In this document: positions 7,241 to 16,437 of the stretch, piece after piece
Layout: every line of letters starts with the position of its first letter
Position numbering within the stretch: the stretch's first letter is position 1
NCBI GenBank assembly: GCA_031425695.1
Contig: JANPJV010000196.1
Span: 1 to 17,402 of the forward strand
From: JANPJV01 sp031425695
Lineage (GTDB): Bacteria > Pseudomonadota > Gammaproteobacteria > Xanthomonadales > SZUA-5
Direction: 5' to 3'
DNA length: 17,402 nt
Program-made: the position numbers and the translations under genes
The notes under the pieces: model-generated
Told to the model about the DNA's origin: nothing
The model's input: the letters and a program-made list of their open reading frames with translations, nothing else
The model's database searches: none

Positions 7241-7711
7241 ATGATCAACAACGACATTCTGCGCAGCATCCGCTTCATGCTCGATCTTTCCGATGCCAAG
7301 GTGGTCGAGATCACTGCGCTGGCAGAGCCGGACTTCGTTTTCGACAAAGAGGACGTTTCGGCCTACCTCAAGCGCGACGAAGACGCCGGGTACACGGAAT
7401 GTCCCACGCCGGTCCTCGCGCATTTCCTGGATGGCCTGGTGCTGTATTTCCGCGGCCGCGATCCCATGCAGGCGCCGCGTCCGGTGGAGAAGCGCATCAC
7501 CAACAACGTCGTGCTCAAGAAATTGCGCGTGGCCTTCGAGCTCAAGGATGTCGACATGCACCAGATCTTCGCCGACGTCGATTTCCGCATCTCCAAGCCC
7601 GAGCTGTCGGCTTTCTTCCGGCAGCCCGATCACAAGAATTTCCGGCTCTGCGGCGATCAGGCGCTGCGCATGTTCCTCAAGGGCTTGACCCTGCGCGTGC
7701 GCCCGGGCTGA
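7241..7711 (+). CDS. yehS: DUF1456 family protein (YehS-like)
   Basis: The product has 156 aa and closely follows the E. coli YehS pattern: NDILRSIRFML near the start, KRDEDAGYTECP, then RITNNVVLKKLRVAFELK and the closing RQPDHKNFRLCGDQALRMFLKGL. It is built from two tandem units of about 65 residues, as usual for DUF1456. The function is unknown in any organism I can name; it is a small cytoplasmic protein. I set the start at 7241 because MINNDILRS matches the family N-terminus. The frame is open back to 7178 but that extension is unrelated. A modest GGACGA lies upstream. It stands alone between two repeat clusters. Confidence 0.9.
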   Translation: MINNDILRSIRFMLDLSDAKVVEITALAEPDFVFDKEDVSAYLKRDEDAGYTECPTPVLAHFLDGLVLYFRGRDPMQAPRPVEKRITNNVVLKKLRVAFELKDVDMHQIFADVDFRISKPELSAFFRQPDHKNFRLCGDQALRMFLKGLTLRVRPG

Positions 7712-7746
7712 GGGCAGAACGTTCACTTGCAATCAGCGCGGGGCAT

Positions 7747-7839
7747 CGTAGGTCATGTTGATCGCGCAGCGATCTACTTGACAGCGCTGCTTGGAAAAAG
7801 CCGTCAAGTAGACCGCTGGCGCGGTCAACATGACCTACG
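7747..7839. repeat. Inverted REP pair (BIME-like element)
   Basis: Left arm 7747-7782 and right arm 7803-7839 are inverted copies of one element. Each is flanked by GTAG/CTAC and by GTCATGTTG or CAACATGAC. Each arm also has its own hairpin: GATCGC-GCA-GCGATC on the left and GACCGC-TGGC-GCGGTC on the right. The A:T to G:C changes occur on both sides of the stem, so pairing is kept. This is the structure of a REP pair mobilised by RAYT-type transposases. It may also serve as the terminator between the convergent DUF1456 gene and the unknown gene ending at 7878. Confidence 0.92.
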
Positions 7840-7877
7840 TCTGCAGGTCGCGCGGCGATCGTGTGACACGTTTTGCT

Positions 7878-8651
7878 TTACAACCCCGCGTCCAACTCGC
7901 GTCCATCCGCGAGCTTGATGCGATGCGGCTCCCACTCGACCGTGAAGCGCGTGCCGGGATTGCGGACGAAGGCGATCTGCTGGGCATCGGCGCCGCGGTG
8001 CGGATGGCCGCAATCGAGCTCGAGCGTCTGCCTGGGCTCGAGCTCGCGCCCAGTGCCTAGATCGATCCAGCACAAGTCCATGGGCAGGTAGCTTTCGGTG
8101 TCGCGCGCCTTGAGCGAACCGCTCATTGAAAGAATGCGCTCGTTGCCGAGGTTTTCGATCCGGATGCGGGCGACGAAGGCTTCGCTCTTGTCGACCTGGT
8201 ACGGGCGTTGGTAGAAGTCCGGGTCGCTGCGTGCCTGTATTTCGTTGCGCGTGAGGATCTCGGCCTTGACCACGCTCGCGCGCACGATGGCCTTCAAGGG
8301 CGCGACGCGCGCATCGCGGCGGGCGCGCAGCTCATCGGCGCCCTTCTCCATCGCTGCGGCCTTGATCTTCCAGTCGCGCTCCAGCGCAATCGCCTCGCTG
8401 AAGCTGCGCGCCGTGAACGGCTGGTCGGGGTCGGCAAACTGCGCCGGCAGCACATCGCCATTGCTGCGTTTGACGTAGGCCTCGACCAGCGCACGTTCCT
8501 CGTCCGGGAGCTTCGCCAGCTCAGCCTCCACACTGGAGAGATCGGTGGTCGCGAATGGCAAGGCAGTTCGGCGCGGGTCTCGCGCGCATTGAACCACTGC
8601 GAACAGGACGCCTGCCGCGACGACCAGGATGAGCAGGTCGCGGCCGGTCAT
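7878..8651 (-). CDS. Membrane-anchored protein of unknown function
   Basis: This 257-aa protein is not a family I recognise. Residues about 5-22 (LLILVVAAGVLFAVVQC) form one N-terminal membrane anchor, with the rest predicted outside the cytoplasm. Residues about 40-140 are charged and helical (VEAELAKLPDEERALVEAY and KAAAMEKGADELRARRDAR), possibly coiled coil. Residues about 165-255 look like a beta-rich domain (AFVARIRIENLGNERILSM, RELEPRQTLELDCGHP). The cysteine at residue 22 lacks a good lipobox. Its start overlaps the stop of the upstream hydrolase as ATGA (8648-8651), so the two are translated together. They probably form a functional pair, which is inference. Confidence 0.8.
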   Translation of the reverse strand: MTGRDLLILVVAAGVLFAVVQCARDPRRTALPFATTDLSSVEAELAKLPDEERALVEAYVKRSNGDVLPAQFADPDQPFTARSFSEAIALERDWKIKAAAMEKGADELRARRDARVAPLKAIVRASVVKAEILTRNEIQARSDPDFYQRPYQVDKSEAFVARIRIENLGNERILSMSGSLKARDTESYLPMDLCWIDLGTGRELEPRQTLELDCGHPHRGADAQQIAFVRNPGTRFTVEWEPHRIKLADGRELDAGL

Positions 8652-9793
8652 TGGGCGAACTCTGCCAATTCCAGCTTCAGCGGTTTGCCCGGCGGATTGA
8701 CCGCAATCTTTGCTGCAATCACCGGCGTGACTTTGGACAACACGCTGAAATGATCAGCATCCACGATGCGCAGGCACTGCAGCTGCGGATTTCGACTCCG
8801 TGCGCAGAGGGCATCGTAGTCGACGTTGTTCGCGGGCATCTGGTTGCCCTCGATGATGAAGGTCGGTTGACGAATGTCGTCCAGCCAGTGGATGGGCGAC
8901 CGCAACTTGGCCTCGAGCGGATCCGCCGATCGAAAGTCGACCGGAATCAGTTGAGGCGCGTAGCTTTGCACCTCGGCCACCGGACCGAACGCGAACACCG
9001 CTTTGAACGGCGTCTGCATGGCGGCGGCCAGGAGCGCCAGCGTGCCGCCGGTGCTGTGGCCACCGAGGTAGATGCGTTCGGGATCGACATAGCGCAGGCG
9101 CGCGAGCTGGGCCGCGGCGGCGAGCACGTCGTCGACTTCACCGAGCAGCCATTCCTGGTTGCTTTCAGTATCGTGTCCGCCGCGCAGCGTAGGGAACAGC
9201 ATGACTACCCCGGCGTCGCGAAACGCGCGCGCGGATTGGTCATTATCGGCCGCTCCCGGCGTCCAGAAATCGCCCAGTGCGCTGGAATCGCCGCCGGTCA
9301 GCCAGACGATGGCGGGGTGGCGTTCCCCGTCCTGCGGATCCGGGGTTACGAACGCGGGCAGCGTGTAGTTCTGCGCATTCTTGTAGTCACTGCGCACGAA
9401 CAGTTGCGCGGGCGGCTGCGGGAGCGGCTGCGGTGCGGGGTTGCGCCGGCCGATGCGCGTCTCGAAGCCATGGCGCGCTTGCGTGAGGTGAGGTTGCCCG
9501 GCCACCGCTATGGCTGTGCGCTCGTCCGCGAGTCTCGCGGAGCGGGCCTGGTCATGCGCCACTTTCTGGGCGTTGACCGCGTCGTAGGAGGCGCGGGTGA
9601 TGCAGTCGTAGAGACCATCGATCTCATAGCCGTCGCTCATGGCGCGTTCGCGCGCATCCACCGTCACCAGCCGCGGACCCGCGCAGAAGCTCTCGTCGAT
9701 CGGTGGACCCGGCCTGCGCAGGCCTTTGGCAAGAAACATTGCGAGGAAAATCAATGCACCGAACACCAGGAGTACCCTCAACAATGACGACAT
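8648..9793 (-). CDS. Membrane-anchored alpha/beta hydrolase (prolyl-oligopeptidase type)
   Basis: The product is a 381-aa serine hydrolase. Residues about 4-23 are a membrane anchor (LLRVLLVFGALIFLAMFLAK). Residues about 40-130 are a linker ending in a proline/glutamine-rich stretch. The hydrolase domain follows from about 140. It contains HPAIVWLTGGDSS (oxyanion region), the nucleophile elbow GGHSTGG with Ser247, an acid candidate in IIEGNQMPANNVDYD, and the catalytic histidine in DADHFSVL near the C-terminus. Order and spacing fit peptidase S9 or dienelactone-hydrolase-like enzymes that cleave esters or peptides; the substrate is unknown. It is the first gene of a two-gene unit, overlapping the next by ATGA. 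It is divergent from a GNAT gene across 112 bp that must hold both promoters. Confidence 0.85.
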   Translation of the reverse strand: MSSLLRVLLVFGALIFLAMFLAKGLRRPGPPIDESFCAGPRLVTVDARERAMSDGYEIDGLYDCITRASYDAVNAQKVAHDQARSARLADERTAIAVAGQPHLTQARHGFETRIGRRNPAPQPLPQPPAQLFVRSDYKNAQNYTLPAFVTPDPQDGERHPAIVWLTGGDSSALGDFWTPGAADNDQSARAFRDAGVVMLFPTLRGGHDTESNQEWLLGEVDDVLAAAAQLARLRYVDPERIYLGGHSTGGTLALLAAAMQTPFKAVFAFGPVAEVQSYAPQLIPVDFRSADPLEAKLRSPIHWLDDIRQPTFIIEGNQMPANNVDYDALCARSRNPQLQCLRIVDADHFSVLSKVTPVIAAKIAVNPPGKPLKLELAEFAQ

Positions 9794-9905
9794 CTTGCGG
9801 CGCCCGTTCCGGAGGCCAGTGAAGATGCCTGCGCCGGGACGCTTCGTCCAATCGCGTGAGCGCTGGCATTGACCGCGCAGCCCTGCCTCGCCGAGTCTCG
9901 GCTAC

Positions 9906-10580
9906 ATGACCCACGCGCTTGAAAATCCGATCTGGCACGCGCTGGCCGACAGTCAGTCGCACCTTGCTCAGTGTCGCGGCAATGTGCGCCGCTTTCCTGC
10001 CGAGATCGCGCCCTTCGTTGCGGTGCCTGAGCCGTCCGCGAGCGATCCCGACGATCTGCGCGAATTGGTGGCGCCTGGCGAAACGGTGGACTTCGTGGCG
10101 GTTCGCCCGCAGCTCGACGACCGCTGGGACGTGGCCGACTGCGAGCTCATCGAGCAGATGCATATCGACGTGGCCGTCCCGGTTCCGCCCGGCGGCGACA
10201 TCGTCGTGCTCGGGGATGCGGATGCGGAGGCGATGCTGGCGCTGACCAAGCTGGTCTATCCCGGCTACTTCCGACCGCGTACGCGTGAGCTCGGCCGTTA
10301 CTTCGGCATCAAGATCGATGGCAGGCTCGCCGCGATGGCCGGAGAGCGCATGCAGATCGGGGATTACCGCGAGATCAGCGCGGTGTGCACGCACCCGGAG
10401 CAGCTCGGGCGCGGCCATGCGCAACGCTTGGTCGCACATCTCGTAGAGGCCATCCGCGCGAAAGACCAGCGCCCGTTCCTGCACGTCTCCGCCCAAAACA
10501 CCCGCGCCCTCGCGCTCTACCGGCGCCTCGGCGTTCGCACCGAGCGGGGGATTGGGATCTGGCTGGCGATGCGGGGATAA
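9906..10580 (+). CDS. GNAT family N-acetyltransferase
   Basis: The product has 224 aa. The acetyl-CoA binding signature is clear in the C-terminal half: ISAVCTHPEQLGRGHAQRLVAHL contains the Q-x-x-G-x-G/A loop, and LHVSAQNTRALALYRRLGV is the closing GNAT motif. The N-terminal half (about 1-105) is less typical and may bind substrate. It resembles FR47-like acetyltransferases, which acetylate small molecules or protein amines. The substrate cannot be inferred. The start ATG at 9906 gives a full-length domain. The stop TAA at 10578-10580 is followed within 3 bp by a strong hairpin. Confidence 0.85.
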   Translation: MTHALENPIWHALADSQSHLAQCRGNVRRFPAEIAPFVAVPEPSASDPDDLRELVAPGETVDFVAVRPQLDDRWDVADCELIEQMHIDVAVPVPPGGDIVVLGDADAEAMLALTKLVYPGYFRPRTRELGRYFGIKIDGRLAAMAGERMQIGDYREISAVCTHPEQLGRGHAQRLVAHLVEAIRAKDQRPFLHVSAQNTRALALYRRLGVRTERGIGIWLAMRG

Positions 10581-10582
10581 AT

Positions 10583-10617
10583 GCTCCCCTCTCCCCCAAA
10601 GCATGGGAGAGGGGAGC
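10583..10617. terminator. Strong hairpin between convergent genes
   Basis: GCTCCCCTCTCCC (10583-10595), a 9-base loop and GGGAGAGGGGAGC (10605-10617) form a perfect 13-bp stem between the GNAT gene and the convergent serine hydrolase. There is no T-run, so it may be a repeat-derived hairpin acting as a bidirectional terminator or mRNA protector. A related hairpin with the same stem core and GCAT loop end lies at 13459-13489. Confidence 0.8.
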
Positions 10618-10637
10618 CAGAAATATCGACGCGAGCC

Positions 10638-12659
10638 TCACTTCACCTCTGCAAACACATACTCGTGCTGGCCATCGCGCACGATCAACTTGCGCACGCC
10701 GTCTTTGTCGGCACGCACGAACGGGAAGCCGGCGGCGACCGGGTCGATCGTGACGAAGGCGAGGCTGCCGTCCGGCTGCGGCTGGGTGGCGACGTCGGAC
10801 GAGAATGCACCGACGTCGAAACGTGCCTTGCCACCCTTGCGTGTGACCACGAGCTCGCCCAACGCCTCGCTGTGATAGCGCGGGGCGAGGCCCGCAATCG
10901 CTTCAGAATCGGCCGGCACCTGCAGCAGCTTGCGGTAGGCAGCGAAAGCGGTGCGATTGGCCTTCCCGGCGGCGGCGGCGCTGGCTTCCGCAATCGCGTC
11001 GCCATCGAACATCAGTTCGTTCAACCGGCGCTTGAACGGGCCGCGCATGAAGACGCCTTCGTCGGCGTTGGTCAGGATCACCGCGCCCACCTTCTGCTCC
11101 GGCCACCACATCATGTTGGAATGGAAGCCGCCCATGTCGCCGCCATGGTCGATCACGGTGACGCCGTCGCCCTTGTCGACCATCAACGCCATCGCGTAGT
11201 CGCGGTCCACGCCGAGCGAGATCTGCGCTTCGCGCCGCTGCAGCAACGCGTCTTCGCCGATGTAGCGGCTGCCGTCCGGCTTGAGGCCCCGGTCGATTTC
11301 CATCTGCACGTACTTGAGGAGGTCATTCACCGTGCCCCAGGCCGCGCCGGCGGGACGCGAAGCGACGATGGTGTCGTTGAGACCCATCTCCATGATTTCG
11401 ACCTTGCGATCGATGTCGTACCCGTGCGGACTGGCGTAGTTGCCGGTCTGCGCCTTCGCGTAGTCGAAGGTGGTGTTGGTCATGCCGAGCGGATCGAACA
11501 CCAGCGACTGCATCGCCTGGTCGTAGCCCGCACCCAGTTCGCTGCCGGGATGCGCGACCTGTCCACCGATGAAGCCGGCAGCAGCTGCCATCGGATTGGA
11601 ATACTGGAACAGTTCGCCGAATCCGCTCGTCGGTTGCATGGTGGCCAACGTCGACATCACTGTCTGTGGCGACTGCTTTTCACCTTCGAACAACCACTCG
11701 AAATCCTGCCGCGGCAAGCCGGTGCAAGCGCAGATCAGGTGCTTGACCAGCACCTGGTCCGTGGTCGCGTCGCTGCCGAGCTTGAACGTCGGATAGACAT
11801 CCTTGGCGCGCGCGTTCCAGTCCAGCTTGTCGGCATCGACCAGCTTGGCCAGCATCAGCGTGGTCAGCGCCTTGGTGTTGGACGCGATCATGAAGCGCGT
11901 GTCGCCATCCACCTTGCCCGACTTGCCGAGCGTGCGCACGCCGAACCCGCGGGACAGCACCACCCTGCCATCCTGCACGATGCCGATCGCGACACCCGGC
12001 ACCTCGAAGTCCTCGCGCATCTTTTCGATGAAGTCGCTGACCTTCTTGAGCCGCGCGTCGTCGAGCTTGTGCGCCGTGCGGCCGGCGAAGCTCTCGCGGG
12101 TGTGCCCCGCGGGTTGCAGGCGCTGGAACAGCTTGCTGAACTGCGAACTGCGCTTCTCGGCGAGGGCCTGGTCGAAGTCGACGACGACCACCGTCCAGGA
12201 CTTGTTGTTGCGATATGCCGCCGCGCTCACCGCACGCTTCGCGTTCTGCGGCACGTCATACTCGTAGAAGCGCCGCTGCTCCCAGCCATCCCGCGGGGCC
12301 GCATCCGTAGCCACCACGAACTTCGGCGTCAGCTTAAGCAACTTCCAGCCTTCCGCAACCGCGGCATCCGGATCGTCCGCACTGGAGTCCAGGATGGCGA
12401 AGCGCGACCCATCCGCTTCCGGCGGCGTCAGCACCACCGCCTGGCCCTCGACCCGTTGGCCCCAGCCGTCAGGCAGCAGAAACGTGGCCTTGGCGCCGGG
12501 CGTCGATGTCGGCGCTGCAGCTGTCGTGGGAGCGGGCGCGCCCGCGATCTTTGCATCTGCTTCTTTGGCCGGCTCCGCATCCGCAGCAATAGCCGGCAGT
12601 GACATCAGCGACAACGACGAAGCCGCGGCGATTGCGGCGATATGAATAAGGCGGGACAT
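10638..12659 (-). CDS. Exported beta-lactamase-fold serine hydrolase
   Basis: The product has 673 aa. Residues 1-26 are a signal peptide (MSRLIHIAAI ... PAIA/ADAEP), followed by an Ala/Pro/Thr-rich linker. Residues about 58-185 form an extra N-terminal domain (FLLPDGWGQRVEGQAV). Residues about 200-540 are the class C beta-lactamase/esterase domain. It has the nucleophile motif SNTK (S260, K263), the tyrosine motif YSN (353-355) and HGG (505-507) in place of KTG. The C-terminal 110 residues look like the small beta domain often fused to this family. Such enzymes are usually D-aminopeptidases, esterases or peptidoglycan-related hydrolases rather than antibiotic-resistance enzymes. I chose the start at 12659 for its signal peptide and upstream AGGA, not the open extension to 12803. 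It is divergent from a small lipoprotein gene. Confidence 0.87.
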   Translation of the reverse strand: MSRLIHIAAIAAASSLSLMSLPAIAADAEPAKEADAKIAGAPAPTTAAAPTSTPGAKATFLLPDGWGQRVEGQAVVLTPPEADGSRFAILDSSADDPDAAVAEGWKLLKLTPKFVVATDAAPRDGWEQRRFYEYDVPQNAKRAVSAAAYRNNKSWTVVVVDFDQALAEKRSSQFSKLFQRLQPAGHTRESFAGRTAHKLDDARLKKVSDFIEKMREDFEVPGVAIGIVQDGRVVLSRGFGVRTLGKSGKVDGDTRFMIASNTKALTTLMLAKLVDADKLDWNARAKDVYPTFKLGSDATTDQVLVKHLICACTGLPRQDFEWLFEGEKQSPQTVMSTLATMQPTSGFGELFQYSNPMAAAAGFIGGQVAHPGSELGAGYDQAMQSLVFDPLGMTNTTFDYAKAQTGNYASPHGYDIDRKVEIMEMGLNDTIVASRPAGAAWGTVNDLLKYVQMEIDRGLKPDGSRYIGEDALLQRREAQISLGVDRDYAMALMVDKGDGVTVIDHGGDMGGFHSNMMWWPEQKVGAVILTNADEGVFMRGPFKRRLNELMFDGDAIAEASAAAAGKANRTAFAAYRKLLQVPADSEAIAGLAPRYHSEALGELVVTRKGGKARFDVGAFSSDVATQPQPDGSLAFVTIDPVAAGFPFVRADKDGVRKLIVRDGQHEYVFAEVK

Positions 12660-12762
12660 GACTTTTCCTGGTCGGGCGGCACGCGCGTCGAGCGTGAACG
12701 ATATCCGGTCCAGCCGGTGGCGGGGGAAGTGGCTTGCGACCTGTTTGGTCGGGATCACGATC

Positions 12763-12790
12763 GTAGAGCAGAGCTTGCTCCGCTGCTCTT
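12763..12790 (+). repeat. GTAG-headed REP-like hairpin
   Basis: GTAG at 12763 runs into a hairpin with outer stem AGAGCAG (12765-12771) and CTGCTCT (12783-12789), enclosing a GAGC-TT-GCTC core. The shape matches the GTAG-plus-stem design of REP elements in Xanthomonadales. It lies in the 268-bp gap between the divergent serine hydrolase and lipoprotein genes, so it may sit close to their promoters. Confidence 0.6.
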
Positions 12791-12927
12791 TGAAGACCCG
12801 CATCGTCCCTGCTCGCTAGTTGCGCACGCAGATGGCATTCACCGCGCCACGAACCCGGGGAGTCCAGACTCCCACTGCCGCCCGGATGCGGGCGCGCACA
12901 CGTTCCGCTGAATCGGAGGCTTTTGCC

Positions 12928-13332
12928 ATGCATTTCCGCAATATTGCGAGCTTGCTCCTGGTGCTCATCGCGTCAGCCGGTTGCGCAGCGCCGGACCCGC
13001 CTGACCCGGGGCCCGGACCCGACCAGGGCACGCCCACTGCCCCGACCCCAGCCGTCGTCGAGGTCTTCAAGCCGACCAATGGTCGGCAATGCGAGAACGA
13101 CAGTGTGCCCCTCGAGGAACACGCCGCCGAACTCCAACGCGCCGGTGTCGCCATCGCGAACTCGCGCACCGGCATGGTGCCGGGGATCGATGTCGTCATG
13201 CAGCTTTGTGGCTCGCCAACGCAGACCGCCAACTACTTTTCGATCAACCCCGCCGACCTCGAGAAAGCCGAGGCGATCGGATTTCGCCGTGCGTCCGAAA
13301 CCGTCGTGGCACGCGACGCGGGCGCAATGTGA
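12928..13332 (+). CDS. Small lipoprotein of unknown function
   Basis: The product has 134 aa. Residues 1-18 form a lipoprotein signal (MHFRNIASLLLVLIASAG) with the lipid-attachment Cys19. A proline- and aspartate-rich tether follows (about 20-50), suited to span away from the membrane. The small domain at 55-130 contains two cysteines that could pair (QCEND and QLCGSP) and ends AEAIGFRRAS. It resembles small Xanthomonadales envelope proteins of unknown role, and I cannot name a family. A clear GGAGG nine bases before the ATG fixes this start; the frame is open upstream to 12820. The TGA stop lies inside a REP tail fragment (TGACCTACG). Confidence 0.8.
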   Translation: MHFRNIASLLLVLIASAGCAAPDPPDPGPGPDQGTPTAPTPAVVEVFKPTNGRQCENDSVPLEEHAAELQRAGVAIANSRTGMVPGIDVVMQLCGSPTQTANYFSINPADLEKAEAIGFRRASETVVARDAGAM

Positions 13333-13394
13333 CCTACGTTCTGGGTTGCCTTCAAAGCGTCAAGTAGTCCGCCTAGCGGACAACATGACCTACG
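13328..13394 (+). repeat. REP element of the 7747-7839 family, plus tail fragment
   Basis: Positions 13359-13394 match the right arm of the 7747-7839 pair: GTCAAGTAG, then stem GTCCGC-CTA-GCGGAC, then AACATGACCTACG. The stem bases differ from both other copies yet still pair, a third covarying version. A further copy of the tail, TGACCTACG, begins at 13330 and provides the stop codon of the lipoprotein gene. Confidence 0.9.
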
Positions 13395-13423
13395 ACATCG
13401 AGAGCGCCGTTGAGTCCACCTGA

Positions 13424-13452
13424 AAAGCGTCCGCGCGCAGCGCAGACCCACC
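13424..13452. repeat. Single arm of the 6840-7162 hairpin family
   Basis: AAAGCGTCCGCGC, one changed base, then AGCGCAGACCCACC repeats the right arm of the hairpin cluster at 6840-7162 without a left arm or loop. It lies between the convergent lipoprotein and amidohydrolase genes, next to a REP and a hairpin. Confidence 0.9.
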
Positions 13453-13458
13453 AAAAGC

Positions 13459-13489
13459 GCCCTCTCCCCTGCAGCATGGGAGAGAGGGC
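13459..13489. terminator. Hairpin after the amidohydrolase operon
   Basis: GCCCTCTC pairs with GAGAGGGC, extended by CCC/GGG across a one-base bulge, and the loop ends in GCAT. It lies 17 bp past the end of the second amidohydrolase. Stem core and loop resemble the hairpin at 10583-10617, so both may be copies of one repeat that serves as a terminator. There is no T-run. Confidence 0.65.
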
Positions 13490-13505
13490 ATTACCAGTAC
13501 CACCA

Positions 13506-14896
13506 TCACTTCGGCCGATACCGATCCCGCAGCTCCGCTTGCCGTGAGCGCATGGATTGTGGGCGGCCCTCGATCCACATGGCGGTGGCGACGCTGGTGA
13601 CCTCGAGCGGATCGCCGGACCAGAGGACCAGGTCTGCCTGGTATCCAGGTGCGATGCGACCGAGCTGGCCGCCCAACCCAAAGATCTCCGCCGGGCTGTG
13701 CGTGAGCGCGGCCAGGGCGGCTTCCCAGGGCAAGCCATAGGCGACTGCGACGCCAGCGCCCTGGCGCACCTTGCGCGCGTTGTGGGTGGCGTCGCCGGAC
13801 TGGGTAAAGGCAAAGCGCACGCCCGCGCGGTGCAGGCGCGCCGCGTTCTCGAGCGTGGCGCCGAGCTGGTCGAAGCTGCCCGGGAGATTGGTGAGCGCAT
13901 CCAGCAATACGGGAGTGCTGGATGCCTTCAGCGCGGCCGCTTCTTTCCAGGCCTCGCTGCCGCCGATGATCACCGCGCGGCTGCCGGTGCGACGGGCGAA
14001 GGCGAGGACCTGGCGGATGTCGGCTGCGCGGTCGACCTTGAAACCGATGCGTCCACCACCGAGATACTCAGCCAATACTTCGCGGCCGGCCGCGGTGAGC
14101 AACTGGTAGTCGCTGTCGCGCAGCGCCCGATTGCCGGGACGCGCTTCGCGGGCGCTTTGCTCCAGCAGCATGTACTGCGCCGCGCGGCTGCTCCCGCTCA
14201 TCGCGGCGGCGTCGCTGCCGAGATCGATGATCAGGATCTCGCTCTTGTCGACGAAGGCTTCGCTGCGCCCGTCCAGACGCGCAACGGCACCGATGCCGGC
14301 AAATATGCTGCCGCCTGCACCCGGTGCAACGAGCGCGAAGCCGATGCCTTCGACGCGGTTGACGCCGATCACCATGGACGCCGGATTGAACGCCGGCCGC
14401 ACGTCGAACTCCGGTCGCGGCAGTGCTGTCTGGGGGCTCGCGCCAACAGCGGGCGTGTAGACGTTGTCGACCGTGCTCGGCTCGAGCGACACCTCTTCGA
14501 CGCCGAGGGCGGTCACGCCGCCGAACAGGGCCGGTGTGAGCGCGCGGCCTTCGGCTTCGACCACCTGGGTGCCCGGAGCGGCGAGCCCCTTGCCGACCGC
14601 GACAATGCGGCCGGCGCGGACGTGCACGTCGGTGCCGTCCAGGGTTCCGGCGGAGTCGACGGTGTGCACGCGGGCGTTGCGGATCAGCAGGTCTTGGGCG
14701 GCCACTGGAAGGGTGCAGATTCCCAGAAGCAAGGCGAGAAGCACAGCAGAGGCGTCGCGGCCATGGCCGCTCCTACGACGGAAGAGTCGACTTAAAGCGT
14801 CCGCGCGCAGCGCAGACCCACCATGAGCACACGCGCCCAGCGCAGACCCACCACAGGCACTCGCGCGCAGCGCAGACCCACTACAGGCTCCAGGCA

Positions 14897-14897
<1 letters not shown>
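13506..14897 (-). CDS. Amidohydrolase-like paralogue lacking the metal-binding HxH
   Basis: Imidazolonepropionase-type amidohydrolase frame. After a hydrophobic export signal (VLLALLLGICTLPVAAQ) come DLLIRNARVHTVD, GRIVAVGKGL and the terminal IFGLGGQLGRIAPGYQADLVLWSGDP, the standard beta-sandwich ends of the family. The expected PGxIDxHxH is replaced by TPALFGGVTALGVEE, and the later histidine motifs are also missing. A metal-dependent activity is therefore unlikely, and it may support the intact enzyme upstream. Start choice is awkward. The ATG at 14897 overlaps the upstream stop (TGATG) and has a strong GGAGG, but the following 50 codons are repeat DNA (three GSALRA-type decapeptides, then a REP). 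A GTG at 14744 would begin directly at the signal peptide. I give the coupled start; the true one is uncertain. Confidence 0.75.
14755..14776 (-). repeat. GTAG-headed REP palindrome inside a reading frame
   Basis: On the minus strand this reads GTAGGAGCGGCCATGGCCGC: a GTAG head and a 14-bp perfect palindrome at 14757-14770. The same palindrome recurs at 16404-16417 with nearly the same flanks. It lies within the N-terminal frame of the second amidohydrolase, encoding RRSGHGRD. Confidence 0.85.
14794..14882 (-). repeat. Three tandem 30-bp repeats, frame-preserving
   Basis: Three copies of a unit beginning GTGGGTCTGCGCTG (minus strand) have an exact 30-bp period. The unit equals one arm of the hairpin family at 6840-7162. 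In the second amidohydrolase frame each copy encodes a decapeptide of the GSALRA or GSALGA type. Because 30 is a multiple of three, copy-number change would keep the frame. Confidence 0.92.
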
Positions 14898-16288
<1,391 letters not shown>

Positions 16289-16353
16289 GAACGGTTCCAG
16301 TGGGTGATCGGGGGGTCGATCTTTGCCGGGCGGAGGGCGGGGGGCAAGGCCGC

Positions 16354-16386
16354 GTAGGGCGGTGTGGCGCGAAGCGCCTCACCGCC
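16354..16386 (+). repeat. GTAG-headed REP hairpin
   Basis: GTAG (16354-16357) is followed by GGCGGTG-T-GGCGC, a GAA loop, then GCGCC-T-CACCGCC. That is a 12-bp stem with one T/T mismatch. Its sequence differs from the other REP types here, but the head and form are the same. It lies in the gap between the BNR-type gene and the amidohydrolase. Confidence 0.85.
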
Positions 16387-16401
16387 GATCCGGCGACAGC
16401 A

Positions 16402-16423
16402 TCGCGGCCATGGCCGCTCCCAC
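16402..16423 (-). repeat. Second copy of the GCGGCCATGGCCGC palindrome
   Basis: The 14-bp palindrome at 16404-16417, with TC before and CTCCCAC after, matches the element at 14755-14776 (which has CTCCTAC). The head is GTGG rather than GTAG on the minus strand, a one-base change. Confidence 0.85.
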
Positions 16424-16437
16424 AGATGTAACGCGGC

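Noticed and set aside
10581..12602. 673-aa plus-strand ORF
   Set aside because: It is antisense to the serine hydrolase, which shows clear catalytic motifs; its composition (His/Arg/Val-rich) is typical of high-GC antisense frames.
10638..12659. Antibiotic-resistance beta-lactamase
   Set aside because: SxxK and YxN are present, but the KTG site is HGG and extra domains are fused, which fits the broad esterase/peptidase family instead.
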